7,462 nucleotides of DNA, taken from Oscillospiraceae bacterium. Its GTDB lineage: Bacteria; Bacillota; Clostridia; Oscillospirales; Oscillospiraceae. The DNA lies in contig JAFZQQ010000074.1 in assembly GCA_017620315.1 (NCBI GenBank), positions 1-7,462 of the forward strand, given 5' to 3'. Below, piece after piece: positions 1 to 5,674 of the stretch. Within the stretch, counting starts at the first letter, position 1, and every line of letters starts with the position of its first letter. The position numbers and the translations under genes are program-made. Below the pieces are notes generated by a model. That model saw nothing but the letters and a program-made list of their open reading frames with translations. It ran no database searches and was not told the origin of the DNA.

Positions 1-5
1 GATGA

Positions 6-23
6 GGAAAACGGCCCGTTTCC
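6..23. other. Small hairpin at left window edge
   Basis: The stretch can fold as GGAAA/TTTCC plus CG/CG with one bulged A and a 3-nt GCC loop. Around it, ATGAGGAA at 2-9 is matched by its reverse complement at 37-44, an alternative longer-range pairing. Read leftward the hairpin is followed by TCATC, not a U-run, so it is a weak terminator candidate at best. No convincing reading frame with a ribosome binding site crosses 1-148. Confidence 0.25.
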
Positions 24-72
24 GCCTTTGCAATGATTCCTCATATGATATGCGCGAATGAGGGAGAACAGT

Positions 73-114
73 AAAACGGCACGGCGTGTCCGGCCGGAGA
101 CGCGGACACGTCGT
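73..114 (-). terminator. Probable Rho-independent terminator of the htrA-region operon
   Basis: A 12-bp inverted repeat has arms at 81-92 and 103-114, with all pairs Watson-Crick except one G-U, around a 10-nt loop. Read leftward, the second arm is followed after 4 nt (GCCG) by TTTT at 73-76. The structure lies 34 bp past the stop of the 151-residue protein gene, the right place to end the leftward operon. The U-tract is short and offset, so termination may be partial. Read rightward there is no U-run. Confidence 0.5.
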
Positions 115-144
115 AATATATTATGTAAACAATAATTATGTAAA
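115..144 (-). promoter_or_regulatory. Possible leftward promoter downstream of the operon
   Basis: On the minus strand TTTACA (139-144, one mismatch to TTGACA) and TATATT (115-120, one mismatch to TATAAT) are 18 bp apart. Transcription would start near 108, inside the hairpin at 81-114, and would serve a gene beyond the left edge. AT-rich DNA makes chance matches likely, and the hairpin is explained equally well as a terminator for the genes to the right. Confidence 0.2.
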
Positions 145-145
145 C
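121..145. repeat. Direct repeat TTATGTAAAC x2, 15-bp period
   Basis: Two exact 10-base copies, TTATGTAAAC, lie at 121-130 and 136-145, separated by AATAA, just past the stop codon of the 151-residue protein gene. Read leftward they give GTTTACATAA twice. The arrangement resembles a pair of transcription-factor half sites. It overlaps a possible leftward promoter: TTTACA at 139-144, an 18-bp spacer, and TATATT at 115-120. Whether it binds anything is inference, and it could be a chance AT-rich duplication. Confidence 0.5.
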
Positions 146-148
146 TAA

Positions 149-604
149 CTATTTGGATGCGCCGGGACGTTCGAGCGAATAACCCATTTGCAGCAGGCTT
201 GCCGTCGTGATAAAGGATATCCTTCCGTCCTTGCTGTAGGTGAAGGATTTCTTTTCCTCGCGCGAGGCGAACATCGACGTTTTAGCCTTGGCGATATCGT
301 TTATCGACTCCCAGGTGTAATCGCCGGTCGCGCCCTCCGGAGGCGGAGTGAAGGTCCCTGTCCAGTACAGGACCTGCTCACCGTTTGAGGGGCGGTACTT
401 CCAGACCTCGATCAGTTCGTCGGTGATCTCGGCGATGAAATACCAGTCGGATGAGGGATCGGCGCCGGCCTGCACCCACTTTCCGGTGAGCTCCGGCACG
501 GGAGGCGGCGCGACGCGCTCGCGCACGGCAAACATATAGATCGCCGTTCCGCCTGCGAGCAGCAGAACGACGGAAAAAACGAGGATCCATTTCCTGCTGT
601 TCAT
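149..604 (-). CDS. Membrane-anchored small extracytoplasmic protein, function unknown
   Basis: The 151-residue product has a hydrophobic N-terminal segment at about residues 6-27 after the basic MNSRK start. There is no lipobox cysteine, so it is an uncleaved anchor or a signal peptide. A Pro-rich linker (VAPPPVPEL) leads to a roughly 110-residue soluble domain beginning ELTGKW. The pattern TGKW, IEVWKY, VLYWTGTF, YTWES, FTYSKDGRISF suggests an all-beta barrel or sandwich. From memory it resembles small Firmicute extracytoplasmic proteins with a 'LTGxW ... LYWxGTF ... FTYKDGKI' pattern whose role is unknown to me; I cannot name a family with certainty. The start is supported by AAGGAG at 618-623, lying inside the end of the preceding micropeptide gene with a rather long 13-nt spacing. 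It is the last gene of the leftward operon, so an envelope role linked to HtrA is inferred. Confidence 0.8.
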   Translation of the reverse strand: MNSRKWILVFSVVLLLAGGTAIYMFAVRERVAPPPVPELTGKWVQAGADPSSDWYFIAEITDELIEVWKYRPSNGEQVLYWTGTFTPPPEGATGDYTWESINDIAKAKTSMFASREEKKSFTYSKDGRISFITTASLLQMGYSLERPGASK

Positions 605-608
605 GCTC

Positions 609-734
609 TTATTTTTTCTCCTTCCCTTTGTCCTTGCCCGAGAGCTTGCGGTCTATTGCCTTCAGTCCGGCAAGGCACAGCCCCGAAACGAACGCGAGGA
701 GCGTAAGCCCCGCCGCCAGTTCTTTCCTTTTCAT
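609..734 (-). CDS. 41-residue single-pass membrane micropeptide
   Basis: This ORF sits between htrA and the 151-residue protein gene and is short enough to be missed by length cut-offs. The product begins MKRKELAAGLTLLAF. It has a basic start, one hydrophobic segment at about residues 6-25, and a very basic tail (RKLSGKDKGKEKK). Evidence that it is real: a perfect GGAGGT Shine-Dalgarno at 741-746, exactly 6 nt before the ATG; this site is formed by the last two glycine codons of htrA. Its ATG follows the htrA stop by 3 nt and its stop precedes the next ATG by 4 nt, so without it there would be an unexplained 133-nt gap in an otherwise tight operon. The charge distribution predicts an N-in or tail-in membrane peptide. 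Function is unknown; a regulator or partner of HtrA or the kinase is inferred from position only. Confidence 0.75.
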   Translation of the reverse strand: MKRKELAAGLTLLAFVSGLCLAGLKAIDRKLSGKDKGKEKK

Positions 735-737
735 TGT

Positions 738-2114
738 TTAACCTCCGTTTTCACTCAAAGCCTCAAGCGTAACGTTTACAGTCATGCGCTCGCCGCTGCG
801 GTCGATCTCAAGCGTCAGCGTCTCTCCGGCGCAGTAGCGCCGACGGGCGCGCATAAGGTCGTTGAGCGCGTTTATCGGCTCGCCGTCCGCGCCGATGATG
901 CAGTCGTCGACCTCAAGCCCGGCCTTTTCACCGGGGCCTCCAGGTACGATCTCCGCGATCCGCAGGGCGTTTTCGCCGGTCGGCAGCGTGACCGGCGCGG
1001 TGAGGACGCTTATGCCGAGTACCGGCTCGCCCCTGATCTCGCCGTAGGCGATAAGGTCGTTCACCATCCAGGCGGCCGAGCTGATCGGTATCGCAAAGCC
1101 CAGACCCTCGACGCTGACGGTGCTGGTGGAGCCCATCTTCATTGTGTTGATGCCTATGACCTGACCATATTCATTGATAAGCGGCCCGCCGGAGTTTCCG
1201 TTGTTGAGCGCGGCGTTTGTCTGGATAAGCGTCATTCGCACCCCGTCCACATTCACGTCGCGGTTGATGGCCGACACGATCCCGTCGGTCAGCGTTCCGC
1301 GAAGCTCCACGCCAAGCGGGTTGCCGATGGCATACACGGTGTCTCCCACACAAAGCGCGTCGGAATCGCCGAATTCGGCGGTGGGAAGCATCTGCGCGTT
1401 GATCTTGATGACCGCGAGATCCTTCTCCTCGTCGAAGCCCACGAGCTTTACGTCGGTGAAGCTCTGCCCGTTGTCGAGCACGACGAAGCACTCCTGCCCG
1501 CCGGTGATGACGTGGGCGTTGGTGATGATATAGCCGTCGGTGGTGAAAATGACGCCTGTGCCGATGATCGCGCTGCCGCCGGGAAGCGCCGTCGCGACCG
1601 TGACCGTGCAGGGATTGACGCGGGCATAGACCTCCTGGACGGTCAGTGGTATACCATGCTCCTCCGAGTAGCGAAGACGCGTGCCGTCGCCGTTGGGATA
1701 GCGCTCTATCGTGGTTTCCTGGCGTGAGGATGCGACGGCTTCGGCAAAATCGAAATCGTACGAAAAGCCGTGGCGCTCGCCGGCTTTGGGCTTCGGCTCC
1801 TTGCTGCGCGCGTAAAGCACGCCGAGAACAACGACTGCGACGGACAGTATGCCGATGCACGCGGTCAAGACCCAGGTGCGGCGGGAAAGCTTCTTCTTTT
1901 CGGGCTTTGCGGGAGGCTCGTATACTATGACGTGGACGTCGTCCCGATCCTCCGGCCTCAGCTGCCCGGTGGGACGCCGGTCGTTCGTCTGGGGCGCAAC
2001 GTATCGCTCCACGACCTCCTGCGGCCCCGGAGAGATATAGGTGAGAACGACCTCCTGCGGCTCCTCGGGAGCGGAAGCGTCCTCCTGATCGTACTTTGTG
2101 TTCTCTTCGTCCAT
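738..2114 (-). CDS. htrA: HtrA/DegP-like membrane-anchored serine protease with PDZ domain
   Basis: The 458-residue protein is an S1C-family (trypsin-fold) protease. It has an acidic cytoplasmic tail (1-70), KKKLSRR as a positive-inside signal, one membrane segment (about 81-102), and a linker. The protease domain (about 158-358) shows the full triad: His201 in ITNAHVITG, Asp232 in EKDLAVIKI and Ser308 in NNGNSGGPL. A single C-terminal PDZ domain (about 362-452, starting VLGISV) contains the VPGGPGEKAGLEVDD peptide-binding region. Family members act outside the membrane, degrading or chaperoning misfolded exported proteins as oligomers. The length and one-TM/one-PDZ layout are normal for Gram-positive HtrA. 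The start has GAGGAAA at 2119-2125, 6 nt upstream. The gene follows the kinase stop by 12 nt, so it is co-transcribed with the two-component system, as in CssRS/CiaRH-type stress control. The cytoplasmic tail repeats PQEVV at residues 19-23 and 31-35. Confidence 0.96.
   Translation of the reverse strand: MDEENTKYDQEDASAPEEPQEVVLTYISPGPQEVVERYVAPQTNDRRPTGQLRPEDRDDVHVIVYEPPAKPEKKKLSRRTWVLTACIGILSVAVVVLGVLYARSKEPKPKAGERHGFSYDFDFAEAVASSRQETTIERYPNGDGTRLRYSEEHGIPLTVQEVYARVNPCTVTVATALPGGSAIIGTGVIFTTDGYIITNAHVITGGQECFVVLDNGQSFTDVKLVGFDEEKDLAVIKINAQMLPTAEFGDSDALCVGDTVYAIGNPLGVELRGTLTDGIVSAINRDVNVDGVRMTLIQTNAALNNGNSGGPLINEYGQVIGINTMKMGSTSTVSVEGLGFAIPISSAAWMVNDLIAYGEIRGEPVLGISVLTAPVTLPTGENALRIAEIVPGGPGEKAGLEVDDCIIGADGEPINALNDLMRARRRYCAGETLTLEIDRSGERMTVNVTLEALSENGG
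741..746 (-). promoter_or_regulatory. Ribosome binding site of the micropeptide, inside the htrA end
   Basis: GGAGGT reads leftward as the last two sense codons (Gly-Gly) of htrA, followed by its TAA and then ACA-ATG. The 6-nt spacing is near ideal, and placement across the htrA stop implies translational coupling. It is the main evidence for the micropeptide start. Confidence 0.75.
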
Positions 2115-2126
2115 GTGTTTTCCTCA

Positions 2127-3569
2127 TCAGCCTCCTGCGAGGGAAAGAGTAAAGGTGAAGGTCGTAAGACCGTTCTCGCTGGTGACGGCGATATGCTCCT
2201 TGTGCTGGTCAAGTATAGTGCGCACGACATAAAGTCCGAGACCTACGCCGTCCTTGTCCTCCGAACGCGATTTGTCGCTTTTGTGAAAACGTTCAAAGAG
2301 AAAGGGGATCTCATCGGGCGGTATGGTGTCGCCTTCGTTGCGGATGCTGACGATCGCCTTGCCGTTGGACGTCGTCAGCCCAAGATACAGCGTGGAGCCC
2401 GTCCGCGCAAATTTGGCGGCGTTTTCCAAAAGGTTGTATATGACCTGCGTGATAAGATCGTTGTCGCCGAGCACGGTCACACTGCCGTCGGGGATGTCCG
2501 CGTCGACGTCCAGCCCGCGGTCGGTTATTTTTTTCTCCATTGAGATCAGCACGCGGCGCATGCTCTCGCAGACGTCAAACGGAGATTTGTGAAGCTCGCG
2601 CGACTGAAGCTGTGAGATATCCAGCATCCGCCGAACCAGACGGGAAAGCCTGCGGCTTTCGTCGGATATGATCCGCAGATACTGCTTTTCCTCCTCCGGG
2701 GGTATGGTGCCGTCCAGTATTCCGTCGGTATAGCCCGCGATCGTGGTCATCGGCGTCTTCAGCTCGTGCGAGACGTTGGCGATGAATTCCCGGCGCTGCC
2801 GTTCGGTCTCCTGCAGGGAGTCCGCCATGTTGTTGAAGGAGTATGCGAGCTCCGCGATCTCGGTCGGGTCGTCGTAATTGTGCATGCGGATGTCGAAATT
2901 GCCGTCGGCAAACCTACGCGTCGCCTCCGCCATCTCGCTGATCGGGCGTGACTGACGCATGCTCAGCCAGGCGCTGAAGACGACCGAGAGCAGCAGCACG
3001 GTCACAGAGGTCATCAGAAACATCCCGAAGAAGCCATGCCACATCGCGGTGAGCGCCTGCGCCTCGGTCACGGCGAGCACCACACCGACCGTCTCGCCCA
3101 TAGAGTCGATCGGAACGCCGACGGCGAAGTGTTTGTCGGTATAGATATCTCCGAGTGTGGTGCGGTCGAAGCTCACGCCCAGCAGCATATCATTGACCAT
3201 GCCGTCGGGCAGCGTCATGACCCTGCCCTCAAGCTCCGCGTCGGAGGTCAGCAGCACGTTTCCCTGAAGATTGCAGATCAGAAAGTCCGCGTCCGTCACC
3301 GAGGCGGCGAAGGTCGCGAGCTGCCTCATGCCGACAAGGGAACCGCCGTTGACATAGGCCGATACCATGCGCGAAACGACCTCCGCCTTGGCGCGCATAT
3401 CCTTCTCGCGCTCGTTGCGCGTATAATTGTAGCTCAGCGCGAAGAAGGAGGCGCCAAGCAAAACGAGCGTCAGCAGCACGACGCCGGCTGTGAGCGTAAA
3501 GTTTTGCCAGTATATCGTTTTTATCCGGTCGCGGAAGCGGCCCGGTGCCTTTGGCTCGGTTTCACTCAT
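2127..3569 (-). CDS. Two-component sensor histidine kinase (HAMP-HisKA-HATPase)
   Basis: The 480-residue kinase has membrane segments at about 24-46 and 178-203 that flank a roughly 130-residue external sensor (LICNLQGNVLLTSD ... KHFAVGVPIDSMGETVGVVLAV), which looks PAS/single-Cache-like. A HAMP domain follows (about 203-256, with the PISEMAEATRRFADGNFDI signature). The H-box is FIANVSHELKTP with phospho-acceptor His268. The N-box is NLLENAAKFA (Asn383), then an N-type G1 box (NEGDTIPP, 411-418), FERFHKSDKSR, and the G2 box GVGLGLYVVR. The Asp-to-Asn form of G1 occurs in active kinases such as CusS, so it is not a sign of inactivity. It autophosphorylates and passes phosphate to the regulator encoded 3 nt upstream. 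The ATG has only a weak site (AAGGG), fitting translational coupling to the regulator stop. The signal is unknown; envelope stress is inferred from the downstream HtrA. Confidence 0.95.
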   Translation of the reverse strand: MSETEPKAPGRFRDRIKTIYWQNFTLTAGVVLLTLVLLGASFFALSYNYTRNEREKDMRAKAEVVSRMVSAYVNGGSLVGMRQLATFAASVTDADFLICNLQGNVLLTSDAELEGRVMTLPDGMVNDMLLGVSFDRTTLGDIYTDKHFAVGVPIDSMGETVGVVLAVTEAQALTAMWHGFFGMFLMTSVTVLLLSVVFSAWLSMRQSRPISEMAEATRRFADGNFDIRMHNYDDPTEIAELAYSFNNMADSLQETERQRREFIANVSHELKTPMTTIAGYTDGILDGTIPPEEEKQYLRIISDESRRLSRLVRRMLDISQLQSRELHKSPFDVCESMRRVLISMEKKITDRGLDVDADIPDGSVTVLGDNDLITQVIYNLLENAAKFARTGSTLYLGLTTSNGKAIVSIRNEGDTIPPDEIPFLFERFHKSDKSRSEDKDGVGLGLYVVRTILDQHKEHIAVTSENGLTTFTFTLSLAGG

Positions 3570-3572
3570 GGC

Positions 3573-4256
3573 TCAGCCCTTGACTTCAAATTTATAGCCG
3601 ACACCCCACACGGTCTTGAGCTCCCATTGGTCGCTTATGCCCTCGACCTTTTCGCGCAGGCGCTTCACATGGACGTCCACGGTGCGGGAATCGCCGAAGT
3701 AGTCAAAACCCCAGACCTCGTCGAGAAGCTGGTTGCGGGTATAGACGCGGTTGGGCGTCGCGGCAAGGTGATAGAGCAGTTCAAGCTCCTTGGGTGGAGT
3801 GTCGATCTTTTTCCCGTCGACAATGAGCTCGTAAGAATCGAGGTTTATGATGAGCTTGTCGAAGACAAGCTTCTTGTGCGTGTCGTCCGGGATCTCCGTG
3901 CGGCGCAGCACGGCGTTGATGCGCGCGAGCAGCTCCTTCATCTCAAAGGGCTTGACGACATAGTCGTCCGCGCCCATCTCGAGCCCGTGTATGCGGTCGT
4001 CGACCTCTCCCTTCGCGGTGTGCATGATGACGGGACACGTTGAGGTCTCGCGTATGCGCGCCAGCACACCCCAGCCGTCAAGCACGGGGAGCATCACGTC
4101 AAGCAGAACAAGGTCGGGCTCCTGAGCCTGAAACTCCTCGACCGCCTTGCCGCCGTCGGAAGCAAGGCGGACGTCAAAGCCTTCCTTGTCCATGTACATC
4201 TTGATCAGGTTGGCGATATTGCTGTCATCTTCAACAACGAGTATATTGCGTGCCAT
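3573..4256 (-). CDS. OmpR/PhoB-family response regulator
   Basis: The 227-residue DNA-binding regulator has a receiver domain (residues 1-119) with acidic pocket Asp10/Asp11, phospho-acceptor Asp53 (LVLLDVMLPVLDG), switch Thr80 (MHTAKGE), and Tyr99 and Lys102 (GADDYVVKPF). A short linker leads to a winged-helix domain (about 128-225). It contains TPPKELELLYHLA, the recognition-helix region SRTVDVHVKRLREKV and the wing KTVWGVGYKFE. Length is standard. The start has a strong AAGGAGG site (4263-4269) 6 nt upstream. It is the first gene of the leftward operon with the kinase and HtrA. Such regulators usually bind direct repeats upstream of targets and often autoregulate; candidate sites lie in 4257-4371. 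The subfamily (WalR, CssR or other) cannot be settled by eye. Confidence 0.96.
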   Translation of the reverse strand: MARNILVVEDDSNIANLIKMYMDKEGFDVRLASDGGKAVEEFQAQEPDLVLLDVMLPVLDGWGVLARIRETSTCPVIMHTAKGEVDDRIHGLEMGADDYVVKPFEMKELLARINAVLRRTEIPDDTHKKLVFDKLIINLDSYELIVDGKKIDTPPKELELLYHLAATPNRVYTRNQLLDEVWGFDYFGDSRTVDVHVKRLREKVEGISDQWELKTVWGVGYKFEVKG

Positions 4257-4371
4257 GAAAAGCCTCCTTAGCCTGCAGAAGTCGGCTCCGTGTGCGGCGA
4301 GCCTTTGTTTACAGCGCTAATATAAACCATTTTAACGCATATTTCCTAAACTAATTGTTAATTCGGCAGCA
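4257..4371 (-). promoter_or_regulatory. Upstream region of the regulator-kinase-htrA operon
   Basis: This 115-bp gap lies between the pseudo-deacetylase gene and the regulator gene. It is AT-rich at 4305-4365. Minus-strand -10 candidates are TATATT (4319-4324) and TAAAAT (4329-4334), but neither has a good -35 at standard spacing (TTAACA at 4358-4363 is 23 bp from the second), which suits an activator-dependent promoter. It contains TAAACCATTT at 4323-4332 and minus-strand TGTAAAC at 4307-4313, both shared with other noncoding stretches of the window. I see no terminator hairpin, so read-through from the upstream gene is possible. Confidence 0.4.
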
Positions 4372-5496
4372 TCACGCGACCGTCTCGTTGAGCCGCAGCT
4401 GCGTGCAGTTGCCCTCGCTCAGCTCCGTGAGCAGGGAAGAGAGCACACCAAGGGCAGCGGTGTCGGCGCCAAGCAGCACACGGCAGCTTCCACCGTTGCG
4501 GTCGGCGGCGGAGAAAATGCGCGAGCACATCCGCGAAACGGAGGGGTAACCGCCGCTGTAGTCCTGCTCAAAATGAAGCAGGCAGTATCCGGCGTCCTCA
4601 ACCGCGCGCGAGGTTTCCTCGTCCGCTCCGGAAAGAAGCACCAGCCTGGTCTTTGTGTTTGACACAGTCCAAATGACGTAGTTTGCGTCCTCGATACGCC
4701 TGAGAGTCTCCTCCGCGCCGCCGGAGGCGTCGATGCGCAGCGCGGCGGTACCTCCGCCGGAGGCAAGGCGGCGCAGCAGATCGTCGGCGCCGGAAAGGCT
4801 TTCGGGAGTGAAAAGTATCGCGGCGTTTGCCGCGGAAAAGCGGAAAAGCACCTGCTCGGACGGAGTCGCGGCCGTGGACTCGACGGCGAGATAGATCGTG
4901 CGCTCTGCGGGCTCCTGCTCAACGGGTGTCTGTTCGGAGGGATCGGGCTCGGCGGGAGACGGCTGCTTTGAGCGTTCATACTGCATATAGCGCTGTGTCA
5001 TGCTCGATCCGGCGGCGTCGATAAAGACCGGGTCGCTGAGCGAGACCGAGCTGTTCTTTATCCTGAGCAGATAACCGTAGGTCACGCGCGTATAACTGTA
5101 CTCAAGCCCAAAAAACCTGCACAGCACGTCGAGAGGGAAGAAAACATGGTCGCCCCGCACGAAGACGGGGGCCGGGAAAATCTGAGAGTCCTGCGTCTCC
5201 GCGGTGCCGGAGGACAGATCGAAGATAAGCCCTATGCGCATCTGATAAAGCACGACCGTGTTCCTTTCGCGGTTGCGGTTATAGCGGATGTTGAAATCGT
5301 TGTCAACCAGAACGTCCTGCGGCACATAGATGGTGCCGCCGCTCCAGAAGGGCATGGTTTCGTCGCTCAGAGGGTATATTTTTTCGTTGGCCGCTGTAAA
5401 GATGACAGTGTCGGCCGCCCTGCCGCGCTCCGGCGCGACAGATACCAGCATGAGCAGCGCAAAAACAAAACAGAACAGCCTTCTCAGCCTCCGCAT
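4372..5496 (-). CDS. Secreted Cu-amine-oxidase-N-like protein with degenerate polysaccharide deacetylase domain
   Basis: The protein is 374 residues from the chosen start; numbering here counts from an upstream in-frame ATG at 5529, so add 11. A signal peptide (MRRLRRLFCFVFALLMLVSV, residues 12-31) precedes two copper-amine-oxidase-N-like repeats (about 40-158, with TIYVPQDVLVDN and VFFPLDVLCRFFGLEYSY). A Pro/Glu linker follows (190-209). The C-terminal domain (210-385) follows the NodB order: RTIYLAVES, ATPSEQVLFRFSAANAAILF, LLRRLASGGGTAAL, NTKTRLVLLSG, EDAGYCLLHF, VLLGADTAAL. In active enzymes these hold TFDDG, a His-x3-His metal site and LLHD. Here the Asp pair is Glu-Ser (217-218), the histidine region is LRIDASGG, and the last motif is GAD, so deacetylation is not expected. 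The start at 5496 has AGGAGG (5503-5508) 6 nt upstream; the ATG at 5529 lies in the promoter. A cell-wall-associated binding role is inferred. Moderately sure of the fold, sure of secretion. Confidence 0.8.
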   Translation of the reverse strand: MRRLRRLFCFVFALLMLVSVAPERGRAADTVIFTAANEKIYPLSDETMPFWSGGTIYVPQDVLVDNDFNIRYNRNRERNTVVLYQMRIGLIFDLSSGTAETQDSQIFPAPVFVRGDHVFFPLDVLCRFFGLEYSYTRVTYGYLLRIKNSSVSLSDPVFIDAAGSSMTQRYMQYERSKQPSPAEPDPSEQTPVEQEPAERTIYLAVESTAATPSEQVLFRFSAANAAILFTPESLSGADDLLRRLASGGGTAALRIDASGGAEETLRRIEDANYVIWTVSNTKTRLVLLSGADEETSRAVEDAGYCLLHFEQDYSGGYPSVSRMCSRIFSAADRNGGSCRVLLGADTAALGVLSSLLTELSEGNCTQLRLNETVA

Positions 5497-5502
5497 ACGA
5501 AA

Positions 5503-5508
5503 CCTCCT
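5503..5508 (-). promoter_or_regulatory. Ribosome binding site that decides the start at 5496
   Basis: Minus-strand AGGAGG lies 6 nt before the ATG at 5496, which opens a textbook signal peptide (MRRLRRLF...). The longer in-frame ATG at 5529 has no such site and sits next to the -10 box, so it is probably at or before the transcript start. Confidence 0.8.
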
Positions 5509-5532
5509 CTCCGCTGACCATATTTCCATTAT

Positions 5533-5561
5533 ATTATATCAAATCGTGGGGAATAATGCAA
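5533..5561 (-). promoter_or_regulatory. Leftward promoter of the pseudo-deacetylase gene
   Basis: On the minus strand a consensus TATAAT (5533-5538) is preceded by TG one base upstream, giving an extended -10 (TGATATAAT). TTGCAT at 5556-5561 is a weak -35 with an exact 17-bp spacer. The predicted start near 5526 leaves a roughly 30-nt leader containing the AGGAGG site. Confidence 0.65.
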
Positions 5562-5604
5562 TCCTTTCATTGCCGCCGCCGCAGAGCGGGAGACAAAAAG
5601 AGCG

Positions 5605-5631
5605 TTGTAAACCATTTCGGGGTTTTTACAA
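5605..5631. repeat. Inverted repeat upstream of the chemoreceptor promoter
   Basis: TTGTAAACC (5605-5613) faces GGTTTTTACAA (5621-5631). The arms pair as TTGTA and AACC on each side with a 2-nt TT bulge. It ends 8 bp before the -35 of the rightward promoter and lies between two divergent promoters, a good place for an operator. There is no gene for it to terminate, and its U-run is internal, so a terminator is unlikely. It includes one copy of TAAACCATTT (5608-5617). Confidence 0.45.
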
Positions 5632-5639
5632 ACTGTATC

Positions 5640-5667
5640 TTGAAAAACCGACATAATGTGCTATACT
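5640..5667 (+). promoter_or_regulatory. Rightward promoter of the chemoreceptor gene
   Basis: TTGAAA (5640-5645, one mismatch) and TATACT (5662-5667, one mismatch) are 16 bp apart, with TGC directly before the -10 (extended -10). The expected start is near 5674. It is of the housekeeping sigma type; I see no sigma-28 (FliA/SigD) flagellar promoter in this region, though chemotaxis genes often use one. Confidence 0.65.
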
Positions 5668-5674
5668 ATACATG

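Noticed and set aside
1..44. Leftward ORF starting at 44 (MRNHCKGG...)
   Set aside because: It has no ribosome binding site, runs through a hairpin and leaves the window after about 14 codons.
121..145. WalR box (TGTWAH-N5-TGTWAH)
   Set aside because: The two TGTAAA copies are 15 bp apart centre to centre instead of 11, so the WalR spacing rule is not met.
603..1727. Long plus-strand open frame opposite htrA (also 1770-2543 and 3036-4043)
   Set aside because: These run antisense to clear genes with full catalytic motifs, have no ribosome binding sites or recognisable domains, and are expected in G+C-rich DNA where antisense stops are rare.
2330..2340. Inactive kinase because the G1 box has Asn-Glu-Gly instead of Asp-x-Gly
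   Set aside because: The Asn-x-Gly form is found in active kinases such as CusS, and the H-, N-, F- and G2-boxes are intact.
2127..4256. Assignment of the regulator-kinase pair as WalRK
   Set aside because: The kinase lacks the cytoplasmic PAS domain of WalK, and no walH, walI or walJ genes lie between it and htrA; a generic OmpR-type pair is safer.
4372..5529. Longer start (ATG at 5529) for the secreted pseudo-deacetylase
   Set aside because: It lacks a ribosome site and overlaps the predicted -10/transcription start; the ATG at 5496 has AGGAGG at ideal spacing and opens a proper signal peptide.
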